Source: Bacillus velezensis (GTDB taxonomy: Bacteria > Bacillota > Bacilli > Bacillales > Bacillaceae). Taken from it: a DNA stretch of 64,000 nt. Positions 1 through 12,911 of this stretch are shown here, piece by piece. The notes under the pieces are model-generated. The model had not been told where the DNA came from, made no database searches, and saw only the letters and a program-made list of their open reading frames with translations. The DNA is taken from assembly GCF_001461825.1 (NCBI RefSeq), contig NZ_LLZC01000018.1:62001-126000 (forward strand). The letters run 5' to 3'. Numbering within the stretch: the first letter of the stretch is position 1; every line of letters begins with the position of its first letter. The translations under genes were made by a program, and so were the position numbers.

Positions 1-1
1 A

Positions 2-931
2 GGGTTTCCTTATTTATTTACACTGCCGGCATATCTCATGATGGTGTTTGTGATTATTTTTCCTGTTTTGGTGACTCTGTTTATTGCCTTAACAAACTAT
101 GATTTTTATCATATACCGCCTAACAGTCTGATTGACTGGGTCGGCTTTAAAAATTTCTTGAATATCTTTTTTGTCGGTTCCTACCGGGAAACATTTGTGA
201 ATGTGCTGGGCTGGACCATGATATGGACAATCTGTGCAACAACGCTGCAAATCATTTTGGGGATCGTGACGGCACTTTTTGTGAATCAAGATTTTATTAA
301 AGGCAGACGGATATTCCGAATGATTTTCTTATTTCCATGGGCTGTTCCGGCCTTTATCACAATTATGAGCTTTTCCAATATTTTTAATGACAGTATTGGG
401 GCGATGAACACGCAGGTGATTCCATTAATTAACCACCTGCCGTTTGTGGAACTGCCGGCGATCGCGTGGAAGACTGATGCTTTCTGGACGAAGACCGCTC
501 TGATTATGATTCAGACCTGGCTTGGCTTTCCTTATATTTATGTCATGGTAACGGGGGTCTTGCAGTCGATTCCGGGTGAATTGTATGAAGCCGCAAAGAT
601 TGACGGGGCTTCTTTTATGCAGCGTTTTCGCAATATTACATTACCGATGATTTTATTTGCGACGGCACCGGTGATGATTACACAGTACACATTTAACTTT
701 AATAATTTTTCGATCATCTATTTGTTTAATGAAGGCGGTCCGGGAAGCGCGGGAGCCGGTGCCGGGTCGACCGATATTTTAATTTCTTGGATCTATAAAC
801 TGACAACCGGCACTTCTCCGCAATATGCTGTGGCAGCGGCCGTGACACTGTTAATATCTTTCGTCGTCATTGGAATTTCACTGATTGCTTTTAAAAAGTC
901 AAATGCTTTCGGCAATGAGGAGGTGATGTAG
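2..931 (+). CDS. mdxF: maltodextrin ABC transporter permease MdxF (5' end outside window)
   Basis: Integral membrane permease of the maltodextrin importer, partner of MdxG below it. The open frame runs back through the first base of the window with no stop, so about 309 C-terminal residues are seen; the B. subtilis protein is about 435 residues, so roughly the first 125 lie upstream. Several hydrophobic segments are visible, and near the C-terminal third the ABC-permease EAA loop reads EAAKIDGASFMQRF followed by ITLP, the site that docks on the ATPase. It is followed directly by mdxG, whose ATG lies one base after its stop, which implies translational coupling. Family and role are established for B. 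subtilis; assignment here is by sequence and operon order. Confidence 0.93.
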   Translation, partial: GFPYLFTLPAYLMMVFVIIFPVLVTLFIALTNYDFYHIPPNSLIDWVGFKNFLNIFFVGSYRETFVNVLGWTMIWTICATTLQIILGIVTALFVNQDFIKGRRIFRMIFLFPWAVPAFITIMSFSNIFNDSIGAMNTQVIPLINHLPFVELPAIAWKTDAFWTKTALIMIQTWLGFPYIYVMVTGVLQSIPGELYEAAKIDGASFMQRFRNITLPMILFATAPVMITQYTFNFNNFSIIYLFNEGGPGSAGAGAGSTDILISWIYKLTTGTSPQYAVAAAVTLLISFVVIGISLIAFKKSNAFGNEEVM

Positions 932-1768
932 ATGGGTTCCAGAACGGCCGGAATGCTTACGAAAATCTGTACCTATTTATTTTTGCTGGTTTTAAGCATT
1001 GTCATTTTATATCCGCTGCTGATTACGGCTTCCTCCGCTTTCCGTGCGGGAAATGTGACGGCTTTTCAGCTCGATTTCTCAGGTTCCTGGACTTTTGATC
1101 ATTTTAAGCGGCTGTTTGAAGAGACGCTCTATCTTCATTGGTACAGCAATACGCTGATTATCGCGCTGTCAGTCATGGTATTGCAGGTCACGATTGTAAC
1201 GCTTGCCGGGTATACGTACAGCCGCTATCGGTTTGCGGGGCGAAAAAAGAGTCTTGTTTTCTTTTTAATCATTCAAATGGTGCCCACAATGGCAGCGCTG
1301 ACTGCTTTTTATGTATTGGCCATGCTGATAGGCGCTCTTGATCAATACTGGTTTTTGACAGCGATCTATATCGGCGGCGGAATTCCGATGAACACGTGGC
1401 TGATGAAAGGTTATTTTGATACAGTTCCGAGAGAAATTGATGAGGCTGCGCGAATGGATGGAGCGGGGCATTTCAGGATATTTGCCTCCATTGTGCTGCC
1501 GCTTGTGAAGCCGATGCTTGCCGTTCAAGCGCTTTGGGCGTTTATGGCGCCGTTCGGGGACTATTTGCTGGCGAAGTTTTTGCTTCGCTCGCCGGAAAGG
1601 CTGACCATTGCAGTAGGGTTGCAGTCGTTCATTTCAAATCCGCAGCAGCAAAAAGTCGCCCTGTTTGCGGCGGGGGCTATACTTGCCGCACTGCCGATAT
1701 GCATCTTGTTCTTTTTTCTCCAAAAGAACTTTGTATCCGGGCTGGCGGCGGGCGGAACAAAGGGGTAG
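932..1768 (+). CDS. mdxG: maltodextrin ABC transporter permease MdxG
   Basis: Second permease subunit of the maltodextrin importer, 278 residues, about six membrane segments. The EAA loop is present as [12 protein letters not shown] followed by IVLPLVKP, the conserved cytoplasmic loop of binding-protein-dependent permeases. A strong ribosome site (AGGAGGTGATG) lies inside the end of mdxF and the start follows its stop directly. With MdxF it forms the channel; the binding protein MdxE would lie upstream of the window, and the shared ATPase (MsmX in B. subtilis) is not encoded here. Length equals the B. subtilis protein. Confidence 0.95.
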   Translation: MGSRTAGMLTKICTYLFLLVLSIVILYPLLITASSAFRAGNVTAFQLDFSGSWTFDHFKRLFEETLYLHWYSNTLIIALSVMVLQVTIVTLAGYTYSRYRFAGRKKSLVFFLIIQMVPTMAALTAFYVLAMLIGALDQYWFLTAIYIGGGIPMNTWLMKGYFDTVPREIDEAARMDGAGHFRIFASIVLPLVKPMLAVQALWAFMAPFGDYLLAKFLLRSPERLTIAVGLQSFISNPQQQKVALFAAGAILAALPICILFFFLQKNFVSGLAAGGTKG

Positions 1769-1772
1769 TTCA

Positions 1773-2634
1773 ATGAAGAATGTGCAAAATGAAAGCTTTA
1801 TGATCCGCAGTCTTAAAGCGTCGGTGTCTCCGTCAGGTATTTGCCGTTACGGGAAAACATTCAGCTGGCTTCAGCTTTCCTTTCTCTTTATGTTTTTGAC
1901 GTCCTGCCTTATGGCGCCGTTTACGATGTCGTTTTTGAAAATGGACCGCTTCAGCCTCAAATTGGTTATGCCTGCGGCGCTTTCTGCAGTGAATGATCGT
2001 TTTGCCGAACAATTAAACGGTATTCAAATCAGGAACGGAAAACTGACAGGCGGACAGCGTTTTGATCAAATTGAAGAGGGCAACCATCTGATGGCAGTCG
2101 ATATGGAGCATGAATGGAAACCAAACGGTGAAAATGGGCGTTTGCGTGTAAAAGGATATGACAACGCGGTCATATTCCAGCCTGACCGGCTGATTATTAC
2201 CGACCAAAACGGAATGGGGTTTTCAGTTCGCTATGGGAAAGCGGACGCCAGTCTTACGGACCCGGGCGTATATGAGACGGAGGCTCTTATCGGTCAATTG
2301 TGGCTGGCACAGTATAAGCCGATGATCATGATGCTGGGGTGCGCAGTGATTTTTTTGATCCAGCTATTTTTTACAGCTGTGCTTGCGGGAGGCATCTGGA
2401 TGGCAAAATTATCAAAAATGATCGATATCGCGTCATGTAAGGAAGCAGCTTCTGCAGCGATATGCGCATCGGCTCTGCCTGCATTCGCGGCAGCTGCTAT
2501 CGGGCTGATCCGCTTTGATTTGATTACTGTATTAATGGTTCATACATGCGGCGTCACGTTGATGATTGCTTTTTTATTCAGATATATGGCCAAAACCCGC
2601 CGTCATAATGAAAATGTTCATTCGGGAGGAAGAC

Positions 2635-2657
<23 letters not shown>
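1773..2657 (+). CDS. yvdJ: YvdJ, membrane protein of the maltodextrin operon
   Basis: A 294-residue protein of unknown biochemical role that sits between mdxG and mdxK, as yvdJ does in B. subtilis. The start is the ATG four bases after the mdxG stop, preceded by AAAGGGG; the open frame extends further upstream but that part overlaps mdxG and has no ribosome site. A hydrophobic segment near residues 25-50, a soluble extracytoplasmic-looking middle part (about residues 60-180) and three more hydrophobic segments in the C-terminal third suggest a membrane protein resembling the MalG/MalA-type DUF1189 group. Its end overlaps the mdxK start. Function in maltodextrin uptake is inferred only from position. 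Confidence 0.8.
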
Positions 2658-7272
<4,615 letters not shown>

Positions 7273-7273
7273 A

Positions 7274-7312
7274 AAAAACCTGCAAGAGACATCATCTCTT
7301 GCAGGTTTTTTG
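7274..7312. terminator. bidirectional terminator between pgcM and clpP
   Basis: The arms AACCTGCAAGAGA and TCTCTTGCAGGTT pair perfectly around a CATCA loop, with an A run before and a T run after. It can stop transcription arriving from the maltodextrin operon (+) and from clpP (-). Confidence 0.93.
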
Positions 7313-7316
7313 GGCA

Positions 7317-7913
7317 TTACTTCTGGTCTTCTGTATTGCGTGTCAGCACTTTATCGATTAAGCCGTATTCTAAGGCTTCATCAGCTGATTTGAAGTTGTC
7401 GCGGTCTGTATCACGCTCAATGACTTCAAGCGGCTGGCCGGTACGTTCAGCAAGCACTTTGTTTAATTTGTCGCGAAGCAAGAGAATGCGTTTTGCCGCG
7501 ATTTCAATTTCTGTCGCCTGTCCTTGCGCTCCGCCAAGCGGCTGGTGAATCATAACTTCACTGTTAGGAAGCGCGTAACGTTTGCCTTTTTCTCCGGCTG
7601 CAAGTAAAAATGCTCCCATAGAAGCGGCCATACCGATGCAGATCGTGGATACTTTCGGTTTAATGAACTGCATTGTATCATAGATTGCCATACCGGCAGT
7701 GATTGATCCGCCAGGGCTGTTAATGTAAATGGAAATATCTTTTTCAGGGTCTTCCGCTTCAAGGAATAAAAGCTGTGACACGATGGAGTTCGCAACGTTG
7801 TCATCAATCGCAGATCCAAGCATGATAATACGGTCCTTCAAAAGACGGGAGTAAATGTCATAAGCTCTTTCTCCGCGGTTCGTTTGTTCAATGACTGTAG
7901 GTATTAAATTCAT
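7317..7913 (-). CDS. clpP: ATP-dependent Clp protease proteolytic subunit ClpP
   Basis: Serine peptidase (S14) forming the two-ring 14-mer that works with ClpC, ClpX or ClpE in protein quality control and regulatory proteolysis. 198 residues. The catalytic triad is intact: Ser98 in GMAASMGAF, His123 in MIHQPLGG, and an Asp near residue 172. Start chosen at the ATG behind AGGAGGAGC. Monocistronic, transcribed toward the mdx operon and ending at the shared terminator. Its promoter region carries a CtsR box, so heat and stress induction is expected as in B. subtilis. Confidence 0.98.
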   Translation of the reverse strand: MNLIPTVIEQTNRGERAYDIYSRLLKDRIIMLGSAIDDNVANSIVSQLLFLEAEDPEKDISIYINSPGGSITAGMAIYDTMQFIKPKVSTICIGMAASMGAFLLAAGEKGKRYALPNSEVMIHQPLGGAQGQATEIEIAAKRILLLRDKLNKVLAERTGQPLEVIERDTDRDNFKSADEALEYGLIDKVLTRNTEDQK

Positions 7914-7952
7914 AATGCTCCTCCTTCACCTTTTAGGTAAGTATGTATTTAC

Positions 7953-7982
7953 ATGATACATTTTTGGTCAATAAAGGTCAAA
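7953..7982 (-). promoter_or_regulatory. clpP promoter with CtsR operator
   Basis: Read on the minus strand, TTGACC (7976-7981), a 17-base spacer and TATCAT (7953-7958) form a SigA-type promoter. On the plus strand 7966-7982 reads GGTCAATAAAGGTCAAA, the tandem heptamer recognised by the stress repressor CtsR, and it covers the -35 element. A more degenerate GGTCA-type half site follows at about 7993-7997 in the opposite orientation. Confidence 0.85.
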
Positions 7983-8159
7983 CAAAACGCTGACCAAAAT
8001 GCCAACCTTTTCTTCTAACACCATTTTTCCCATAAAACAAAAAGTTCAAACAGCAAAGTGGAAATGAGGATGATCAGCACCGGCGCTTGAGAAAATGATA
8101 TGGCCGGAGCGCTCAAAATAGACCGCAATCGCGTCGCTACGTACGGCTGAAGGGTCTGA

Positions 8160-9134
8160 CTACGTTGTCCGCCCTTCCAAAAGCCGTACCGGCAAATACG
8201 TTTCCAGCGGCAAATCATCAAATTCGCCTTCAATTTCTTTTGCTAAAATCTCGATGGCTGTTTTGGAAATCAATTCAATCGGCTGCTGGATGGTTGCCAA
8301 GTCCGGCAGAACCGATTGAACGGTTTCAGTGCCGTCATAACCGATCACTTTTAATTGATTCGGGATGTCTATTCCCCGTTTTTTGGCCTCAGTCATCACT
8401 GCAGCCGCCATGATATCATCGCTGGCAAAAATTCCGTCGGTGTCAGGCTGTTCATCGAATAATGTTGAAATAATGTCATGGTAATGCTGATAAAAGGGTA
8501 CTTCATATGTAATGGGCTTTCGTCCGTGTTCGTGCATGACGTCTTCGTATGCTTTTCTTCTGAGGTTTGCCGGTGTTTCGAGTTCAAGCGGGCCGTTGAT
8601 ATGGACGATGTGCCGGCACCCTTTTTCAATCAGCAGTTCTGCCGCCTTTTTTCCGCCGTCATAGTTGTCTGAGCCGACGACGGGAATCGTGTCCGATAAG
8701 TAATGATCAATGGCGACAATCGGCAGATTTTGCTTGTGATCATTGAGAATTCCCCGGTTGTAAGTCACGGCGATCACGCCGTCCACTTGGTTTCTTATCA
8801 GCATCTCCAAATATTTTTCTTCCTTATCCTTTCGATGTAAACTGTTGCAAAGCAGCAGTTTGTAGCCCATGGACGTACAAATGCTTTCAATATGAAAGGC
8901 GAGTTCGCCGAAAAATGGGTTGCTGGAGTTTGGGATGATAAGCCCTATTAAATTGGTTCGTTTTCGGAATAAAGAGCGGGCCAGATCGTTTGGAAAGTAA
9001 TTGATTTCTTCCATCGCCTTGTACACTTTTTCTTTTGTTTTTTCGCTGATATAGCCGCGGTTATTTAATACCCGCGAAACGGTTGTAGATGAAACTCCCG
9101 CTATTTTCGCAACATCATGAATGTTAGGCTTCAT
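8160..9134 (-). CDS. LacI/GalR-family repressor of the sucrose module
   Basis: Cytoplasmic DNA-binding regulator of 324 residues. The N-terminal LacI helix-turn-helix is clear (IHDVAKIAGVSSTTVSRVLN, about residues 4-23, with the hinge near residues 50-60), followed by a periplasmic-binding-type effector domain (IGLIIPNSSNPFFGEL, GSDNYDGG, FASDDIMAAAV, VIGYDGTE). The ATG behind AGGAGGG was preferred over the longer frame beginning 15 codons upstream without a ribosome site. It is divergent from the permease-hydrolase pair and separated by two LacI-type operators, so it probably represses them and perhaps itself. The inducer is not visible; sucrose or a phosphorylated derivative is an inference. 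Confidence 0.88.
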   Translation of the reverse strand: MKPNIHDVAKIAGVSSTTVSRVLNNRGYISEKTKEKVYKAMEEINYFPNDLARSLFRKRTNLIGLIIPNSSNPFFGELAFHIESICTSMGYKLLLCNSLHRKDKEEKYLEMLIRNQVDGVIAVTYNRGILNDHKQNLPIVAIDHYLSDTIPVVGSDNYDGGKKAAELLIEKGCRHIVHINGPLELETPANLRRKAYEDVMHEHGRKPITYEVPFYQHYHDIISTLFDEQPDTDGIFASDDIMAAAVMTEAKKRGIDIPNQLKVIGYDGTETVQSVLPDLATIQQPIELISKTAIEILAKEIEGEFDDLPLETYLPVRLLEGRTT

Positions 9135-9185
9135 TCCCGTGCCCTCCTGCTTACTGAAATGGCTTACAATTTCCGTCACGCACTT

Positions 9186-9214
9186 ATTTTAGAGAATCAG
9201 GCTGACATGTGCAA
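9186..9214 (-). promoter_or_regulatory. promoter of the LacI-type regulator
   Basis: On the minus strand TTGCAC (9209-9214), a 17-base spacer and TAAAAT (9186-9191) give a plausible SigA promoter about 60 bases upstream of the regulator start. Confidence 0.6.
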
Positions 9215-9284
9215 GGACATTCCATGTTTCTGTTTTCATATAAAGAGGGTGTGTTTGATTTGATTGAAATAATCAGAAAATTTT

Positions 9285-9324
9285 ATGTCAACCGATTGAC
9301 ATATGAAACCGGTTGACATACAAT
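9285..9324 (+). promoter_or_regulatory. promoter of the sucrose permease-hydrolase operon with two embedded LacI-type operators
   Basis: TTGACA at 9296-9301, a 17-base spacer and TACAAT at 9319-9324 form a strong SigA promoter. ATGTCAACCGATTGACAT (9285-9302) is an imperfect palindrome covering the -35 box, and ATGAAACCGGTTGACAT (9303-9319) fills the spacer with the typical LacI-family centre AACCGGTT. A bound repressor would exclude RNA polymerase. Confidence 0.82.
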
Positions 9325-9330
9325 TCTTTT

Positions 9331-9344
9331 TGAAAGCGCTTTAT
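9331..9344 (+). promoter_or_regulatory. cre site (CcpA) at the transcription start of the sucrose operon
   Basis: TGAAAGCGCTTTAT matches 12 of 14 positions of the optimal catabolite-responsive element and begins seven bases after the -10 box, so it overlaps the expected start point. This predicts repression by CcpA in glucose. Confidence 0.75.
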
Positions 9345-9370
9345 TTATGGAGTGAGGGGAAGTGACGGGT

Positions 9371-9400
9371 ATGGAGAGATGGCTGACGGCAATGAAGTGA
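9371..9400 (+). other. possible leader mini-ORF (9 codons)
   Basis: ATG to TGA encodes MERWLTAMK, preceded by GTGAGGGGA at a workable distance, in the 5' leader of the permease operon. Chance occurrence is possible; nothing else supports translation. Confidence 0.2.
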
Positions 9401-9422
9401 AAGAATCAAGCAGCGATGTTAG

Positions 9423-9434
9423 GTAAGCGCTTAC
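9423..9434. promoter_or_regulatory. perfect 12-bp palindrome in the permease leader
   Basis: GTAAGCGCTTAC is a perfect palindrome about 90 bases upstream of the permease start. It resembles the core of a cre site or a LacI-family operator and could act as a roadblock downstream of the promoter. Confidence 0.4.
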
Positions 9435-9524
9435 TCGGAGCTCGCATGTATGTGATGAAAATGAAGAAGGAAGTATGCGGCTCTAAAACGGCTATTAAAA
9501 GGTCCTATTAAAGGAGCGGTGCAA

Positions 9525-10757
9525 ATGAAAAGCTCAAAAAGTCTGTATTGGAAACTGAGTGCTTATTTCTTCTTTTTCTTTTTTACTTGGTCTTCCAGCT
9601 ATTCTTTATTTGCGATTTGGTTAGGGCAGGAAATCAATTTAAACGGATCAGCGACAGGCATTATCTTTTCTGTAAACGCCGTATTTGCCCTGTGCATGCA
9701 GCCTCTTTACGGTTTTATCTCTGACAAATTGGGGCTGAAGAAAAAGATATTGTTTATGATCAGCTGTCTTCTCATATTCACGGGTCCGTTTTATATCTTC
9801 GTCTATGGACCGCTTTTACAATACAACGTCTTTCTTGGCGCCGTTGTCGGAGGCTTATATTTGGGAGCCGCTTTTTTGGCGGGGATAGGCGCGATTGAAA
9901 CGTACATTGAAAAGGTCAGCCGTAAATATGATTTCGAGTATGGAAAATCTAGAATGTGGGGCTCGCTGGGCTGGGCGGCGGCTGCATTTTTTGCAGGTCA
10001 GCTTTTCAATATCAATCCCAATATCAACTTCTGGATCGCGTCTGTTTCAGCCGTCATATTAACGGCCATCATCATGTCTGTAAAAATAGAAATGACCGAT
10101 CATGAGAAAAACAGAGCGGATTCGGTCCGGTTAAAAGATGTGGGGCGGCTCTTTTTACTAAGAGATTTCTGGTTTTTTATGATGTACATTATCGGGGTGA
10201 CTTGCATTTACGGTGTATATGATCAGCAGTTCCCGATCTACTATGCGTCTTTGTTTCCTTCAGTGTCGACGGGTAACCAAGTATTCGGCTATCTGAATTC
10301 ATTCCAAGTGTTTTTGGAGGCCGGTATGATGTTTCTTGCCCCTTTTATCGTCAATAAGTTCGGGGCGAAAAACAGTTTGATTTTAGCGGGGTTTTTAATG
10401 GCTTTCCGCATCGTCGGGTCGGGAATTGCAGTTGAACCTGTAGGCATTTCATCAATGAAACTCATCCACGCACTGGAACTGCCGATTATGCTGATCGCCG
10501 TTTTTAAATATTTGGCTGCCAATTTTGATACGCGTCTGTCGTCCGTCCTTTATCTCGTCGGTTTTCAATTCGCATCTCAGGCAGGCGCGTCGATTCTGTC
10601 GCCGCTTGCGGGAGGATTATATGACAGTGCGGGGTTCCGTCAAACCTATCTCATCATGGGAATCGTCGTCTTCGGTTTTACCGTCATTTCCATATTTACT
10701 TTATTGGGCCCGAAACAAAACAGCAGGCGTGTCCAGCGTCTGCAAAAAATCGGATAG
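9525..10757 (+). CDS. sucrose/oligosaccharide:H+ symporter, LacY/CscB-type MFS permease
   Basis: 410-residue membrane protein with about 12 hydrophobic segments, the size of the oligosaccharide:H+ symporter family (LacY, RafB, CscB). Family marks include the aromatic-rich first helix (YFFFFFFTWSS), GFISDKLGLKKK in the first cytoplasmic loop and YGKSRMWGSLGWA after the fourth helix region. The ATG at 9525 has AAAGGAGCGG at correct spacing; a GTG two codons earlier is less well placed. It is followed 14 bases later by the GH32 gene. Sucrose as substrate is inferred from that neighbour; other fructosides or disaccharides are possible. Import would be non-PTS, so the sugar would arrive unphosphorylated. 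Confidence 0.85.
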   Translation: MKSSKSLYWKLSAYFFFFFFTWSSSYSLFAIWLGQEINLNGSATGIIFSVNAVFALCMQPLYGFISDKLGLKKKILFMISCLLIFTGPFYIFVYGPLLQYNVFLGAVVGGLYLGAAFLAGIGAIETYIEKVSRKYDFEYGKSRMWGSLGWAAAAFFAGQLFNINPNINFWIASVSAVILTAIIMSVKIEMTDHEKNRADSVRLKDVGRLFLLRDFWFFMMYIIGVTCIYGVYDQQFPIYYASLFPSVSTGNQVFGYLNSFQVFLEAGMMFLAPFIVNKFGAKNSLILAGFLMAFRIVGSGIAVEPVGISSMKLIHALELPIMLIAVFKYLAANFDTRLSSVLYLVGFQFASQAGASILSPLAGGLYDSAGFRQTYLIMGIVVFGFTVISIFTLLGPKQNSRRVQRLQKIG

Positions 10758-10771
10758 AGAGGATGTTACAA

Positions 10772-12241
10772 ATGGATAGAATTCAGCAGGCGGAAGAAGC
10801 TTTGAAGGAAGCCGAGGGTAAAGTGAAACAAAGATATCGATTGGGGTACCATATTATGCCCCGGGCGAATTGGATCAATGATCCGAACGGACTTATTCAG
10901 TTTAAAGGAGAATACCACGTCTTTTTTCAGCATCATCCGTATGATGAGCATTGGGGGCCGATGCATTGGGGACATGTAAAAAGTAAAGATCTCATTCATT
11001 GGGAGCACCTGCCGGTTGCCTTAGCTCCGGGGGATGAATTCGACCAAAGCGGCTGTTTTTCGGGAAGCGCGGTCGATGATCATGGAAGATTGGCCCTCAT
11101 CTATACAGGACATAATATAATTGATCAAGAGAAAGACCTATTCTATCAAACTCAAAATATCGCTGTCAGCCAAGATGGAACCGTGTTTGAAAAGCTTCAG
11201 GAAAACCCTGTTATTGCGGAACCGCCGGAAGACAGCGCCCGTCATTTCCGCGATCCGAAAGTATGGAAGCATCGCGATGTTTGGTATATGGTCATCGGCA
11301 ACTCCTCAAAAGAAAACGTCGGACGGGTCGTTTTATACCGTTCACCTGATTTGCGTGATTGGGAATACGCGGGGGTTCTCGCCCAAAGTGACGGTAATCT
11401 CGGCTATATGTGGGAATGTCCTGATTTCTTTGAATTAGGCGGCAAACATGTCCTGCTGATTTCGCCCCAGGGGATCGAGGCGGACGGTGATTCCTATCAA
11501 AATTTACATCAAACCGGTTATTTAATCGGTGACTATCATGATGAAACAAACAAATTTACACACGGCGCTTTTAAAGAACTGGATCACGGCCATGACTTTT
11601 ACGCCGTGCAAACATTATTAGATGATAAAGGACGCAGAATTGCCATCGGCTGGATGGATATGTGGGAATCTGAGATGCCGACAAAAGCGGACGGATGGTG
11701 CGGTGCACTGACTTTGCCGCGAGAACTGACTTTGCGTGATGATCATAAACTTTTGATGAATCCCGTGGAAGAAACCAAGCAGCTGCGGAAAATGGAATAT
11801 CGGGAATGTGCCGGACGATCGGTTTCAGGGAGTTACTTGGCAAAGACGTCCGAAGACCTGCTTGAAGTCCGAGTCGTGTTTGATATAAACGATTCTGATG
11901 CCGAAACGGCAGGTTTTAAGATTCGCGGCCTTGACGAAGAAGAACTTGTGCTGACATACAATCTGACGGATAAAAAGCTGACACTTGATTGCACCAAGAT
12001 GGGGAAAGCGAAAGACGGTGTGAGAAGGGTGCAGACAGATACAAACGGCAAGCTGGCGCTGCGTATCTTTATTGACAGATCCTCGATTGAAGTATTCGCC
12101 AATCATGGAGAAACAACGATGACAAGCCGTATCTATCCGAATGAAGGCAGATTGGGGATTGAGCTGTTTTCTGAGAAAGGCGCCGTAAAGGTTGAGGAAT
12201 TCACCTATTGGACGTTAAAGGACATTTGGAAAAAAAGCTGA
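10772..12241 (+). CDS. GH32 sucrose (or sucrose-6-phosphate) hydrolase
   Basis: Cytoplasmic family 32 beta-fructofuranosidase of 489 residues without signal peptide. The five-bladed propeller carries WINDPNG with nucleophile Asp37, FRDPK with the stabilising Asp161 and MWECPDFF with acid/base Glu215; the C-terminal beta-sandwich ends with FIDRSSIEVFAN typical of sucrases. The ATG at 10772 sits behind GAGAGG; an ATG three codons earlier lacks spacing. Pairing with a proton symporter rather than a PTS suggests that free sucrose is the physiological substrate, whereas B. subtilis SacA acts on sucrose-6-phosphate; this cannot be settled from sequence. Confidence 0.9.
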   Translation: MDRIQQAEEALKEAEGKVKQRYRLGYHIMPRANWINDPNGLIQFKGEYHVFFQHHPYDEHWGPMHWGHVKSKDLIHWEHLPVALAPGDEFDQSGCFSGSAVDDHGRLALIYTGHNIIDQEKDLFYQTQNIAVSQDGTVFEKLQENPVIAEPPEDSARHFRDPKVWKHRDVWYMVIGNSSKENVGRVVLYRSPDLRDWEYAGVLAQSDGNLGYMWECPDFFELGGKHVLLISPQGIEADGDSYQNLHQTGYLIGDYHDETNKFTHGAFKELDHGHDFYAVQTLLDDKGRRIAIGWMDMWESEMPTKADGWCGALTLPRELTLRDDHKLLMNPVEETKQLRKMEYRECAGRSVSGSYLAKTSEDLLEVRVVFDINDSDAETAGFKIRGLDEEELVLTYNLTDKKLTLDCTKMGKAKDGVRRVQTDTNGKLALRIFIDRSSIEVFANHGETTMTSRIYPNEGRLGIELFSEKGAVKVEEFTYWTLKDIWKKS

Positions 12242-12336
12242 AATGTGCTTTTTCTGAAGTGGCTGGAAATGTACCGATCCGGGGGCAGTCCGCCTGAAAT
12301 GGTTTTTTTGTGAAAATCAATGCCGTTATACGATGC

Positions 12337-12370
12337 AGGATTATGCTGCATGAGGAAGCTGCATAATCCT
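12337..12370. terminator. inverted repeat after the GH32 gene
   Basis: AGGATTATGCTGC and GCTGCATAATCCT form a 13-bp stem with one mismatch. No T run follows, so it may be a weak terminator or an mRNA 3' stabiliser rather than a classical intrinsic terminator. Confidence 0.4.
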
Positions 12371-12393
12371 GTTGTTGCATTATCAAAAAAGAG

Positions 12394-12422
12394 TTGCTTT
12401 CTGTGCGTTTCTTTATTATAAT
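12394..12422 (+). promoter_or_regulatory. tRNA-Arg promoter
   Basis: TTGCTT (12394-12399), a 17-base spacer and a consensus TATAAT (12417-12422) lie about 26 bases before the mature tRNA 5' end. Confidence 0.75.
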
Positions 12423-12448
12423 ATAAAGGTATCTGATTGAAAAAACGT

Positions 12449-12524
12449 GCGCTCGTAGCTCAGTTGGATAGAGCGGTGGTTTCCGGTACCACGTCTGTCG
12501 GGGGTTCGAATCCCTCCGAGCGCG
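12449..12524 (+). tRNA. tRNA-Arg (anticodon CCG)
   Basis: Cloverleaf of 76 bases: acceptor arms GCGCTCG and CGAGCGC, D arm GCTC/GAGC, anticodon stem GTGGT/ACCAC with loop TTCCGGT giving anticodon CCG (reads CGG, arginine), and T arm GGGGG-TTCGAAT-CCCTC with one G-U pair. CCA is not encoded. This is a single tRNA transcription unit with its own promoter and terminator; in B. subtilis a lone tRNA-Arg gene (trnQ) lies next to clpP, so the sucrose module appears inserted between them. Confidence 0.96.
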
Positions 12525-12543
12525 TCTCAGTTAAGACGATAGG

Positions 12544-12580
12544 AAAAACCTCGCAGATGTTAAATCTGTGAGGTTTTTTT
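12544..12580 (+). terminator. terminator of tRNA-Arg
   Basis: AACCTCGCAGAT and ATCTGTGAGGTT pair around a short loop and are followed by seven T. It can also serve the opposite-strand 103-aa gene. Confidence 0.88.
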
Positions 12581-12583
12581 ATT

Positions 12584-12895
12584 TTATCTTGTTTTGAAAC
12601 TGTTAACGAATGTGTCTCTGTTATGTTCGGTGCCGGCAATCAGCCGCGCACTTTCACTGATCCGCTGCGCGAGAGCTTTTTGCGCCTTGCCTTCAAAGCT
12701 GTTCAATAGTGCTGAATACACTTCATATAATTCATCTTTCAACGTATCCATTTCGAATGTCGGTTTCAGCGTTCGGCGCACTGTCTCCAATTTTGTCCCC
12801 GCTGCCTGCGTCATCCCTGTTTTCAGCATCTGCCGCTGCAGCATTTTCTTCATTGGATCGTCCTTGTGTTCTAAAAGTTCGTCTAATGTCGGCAT
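12584..12895 (-). CDS. 103-aa helical protein, candidate secretion partner of the lipase
   Basis: Small soluble protein, almost entirely predicted helix, without signal peptide or membrane segment; no family recognised with certainty. It begins 16 bases after the lipase stop behind AGAGGTGGA, so the two form an operon. A short acidic N-terminus (PTLDELLEHKDD) precedes a helix-break-helix region (residues about 18-95). Size, helicity and position fit the small partner proteins that dock on LXG or LXG-like targeting domains of type VII substrates (Lap proteins; TlaA/TlaB for TslA). That role is inference; no WXG motif is present. Confidence 0.7.
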   Translation of the reverse strand: MPTLDELLEHKDDPMKKMLQRQMLKTGMTQAAGTKLETVRRTLKPTFEMDTLKDELYEVYSALLNSFEGKAQKALAQRISESARLIAGTEHNRDTFVNSFKTR

Positions 12896-12911
12896 TATGT
12901 ATCCACCTCTA

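Noticed and set aside
8015..8233. 72-codon minus-strand ORF ending in a hydrophobic stretch between clpP and the LacI-type gene
   Set aside because: Overlaps the end of the regulator gene, has no ribosome site, and no homologue is recognised; it could be a decayed membrane protein tail but the evidence is too thin.
12201..12386. 61-codon minus-strand ORF before tRNA-Arg
   Set aside because: Covers the GH32 3' end and an inverted repeat; no ribosome site or family.
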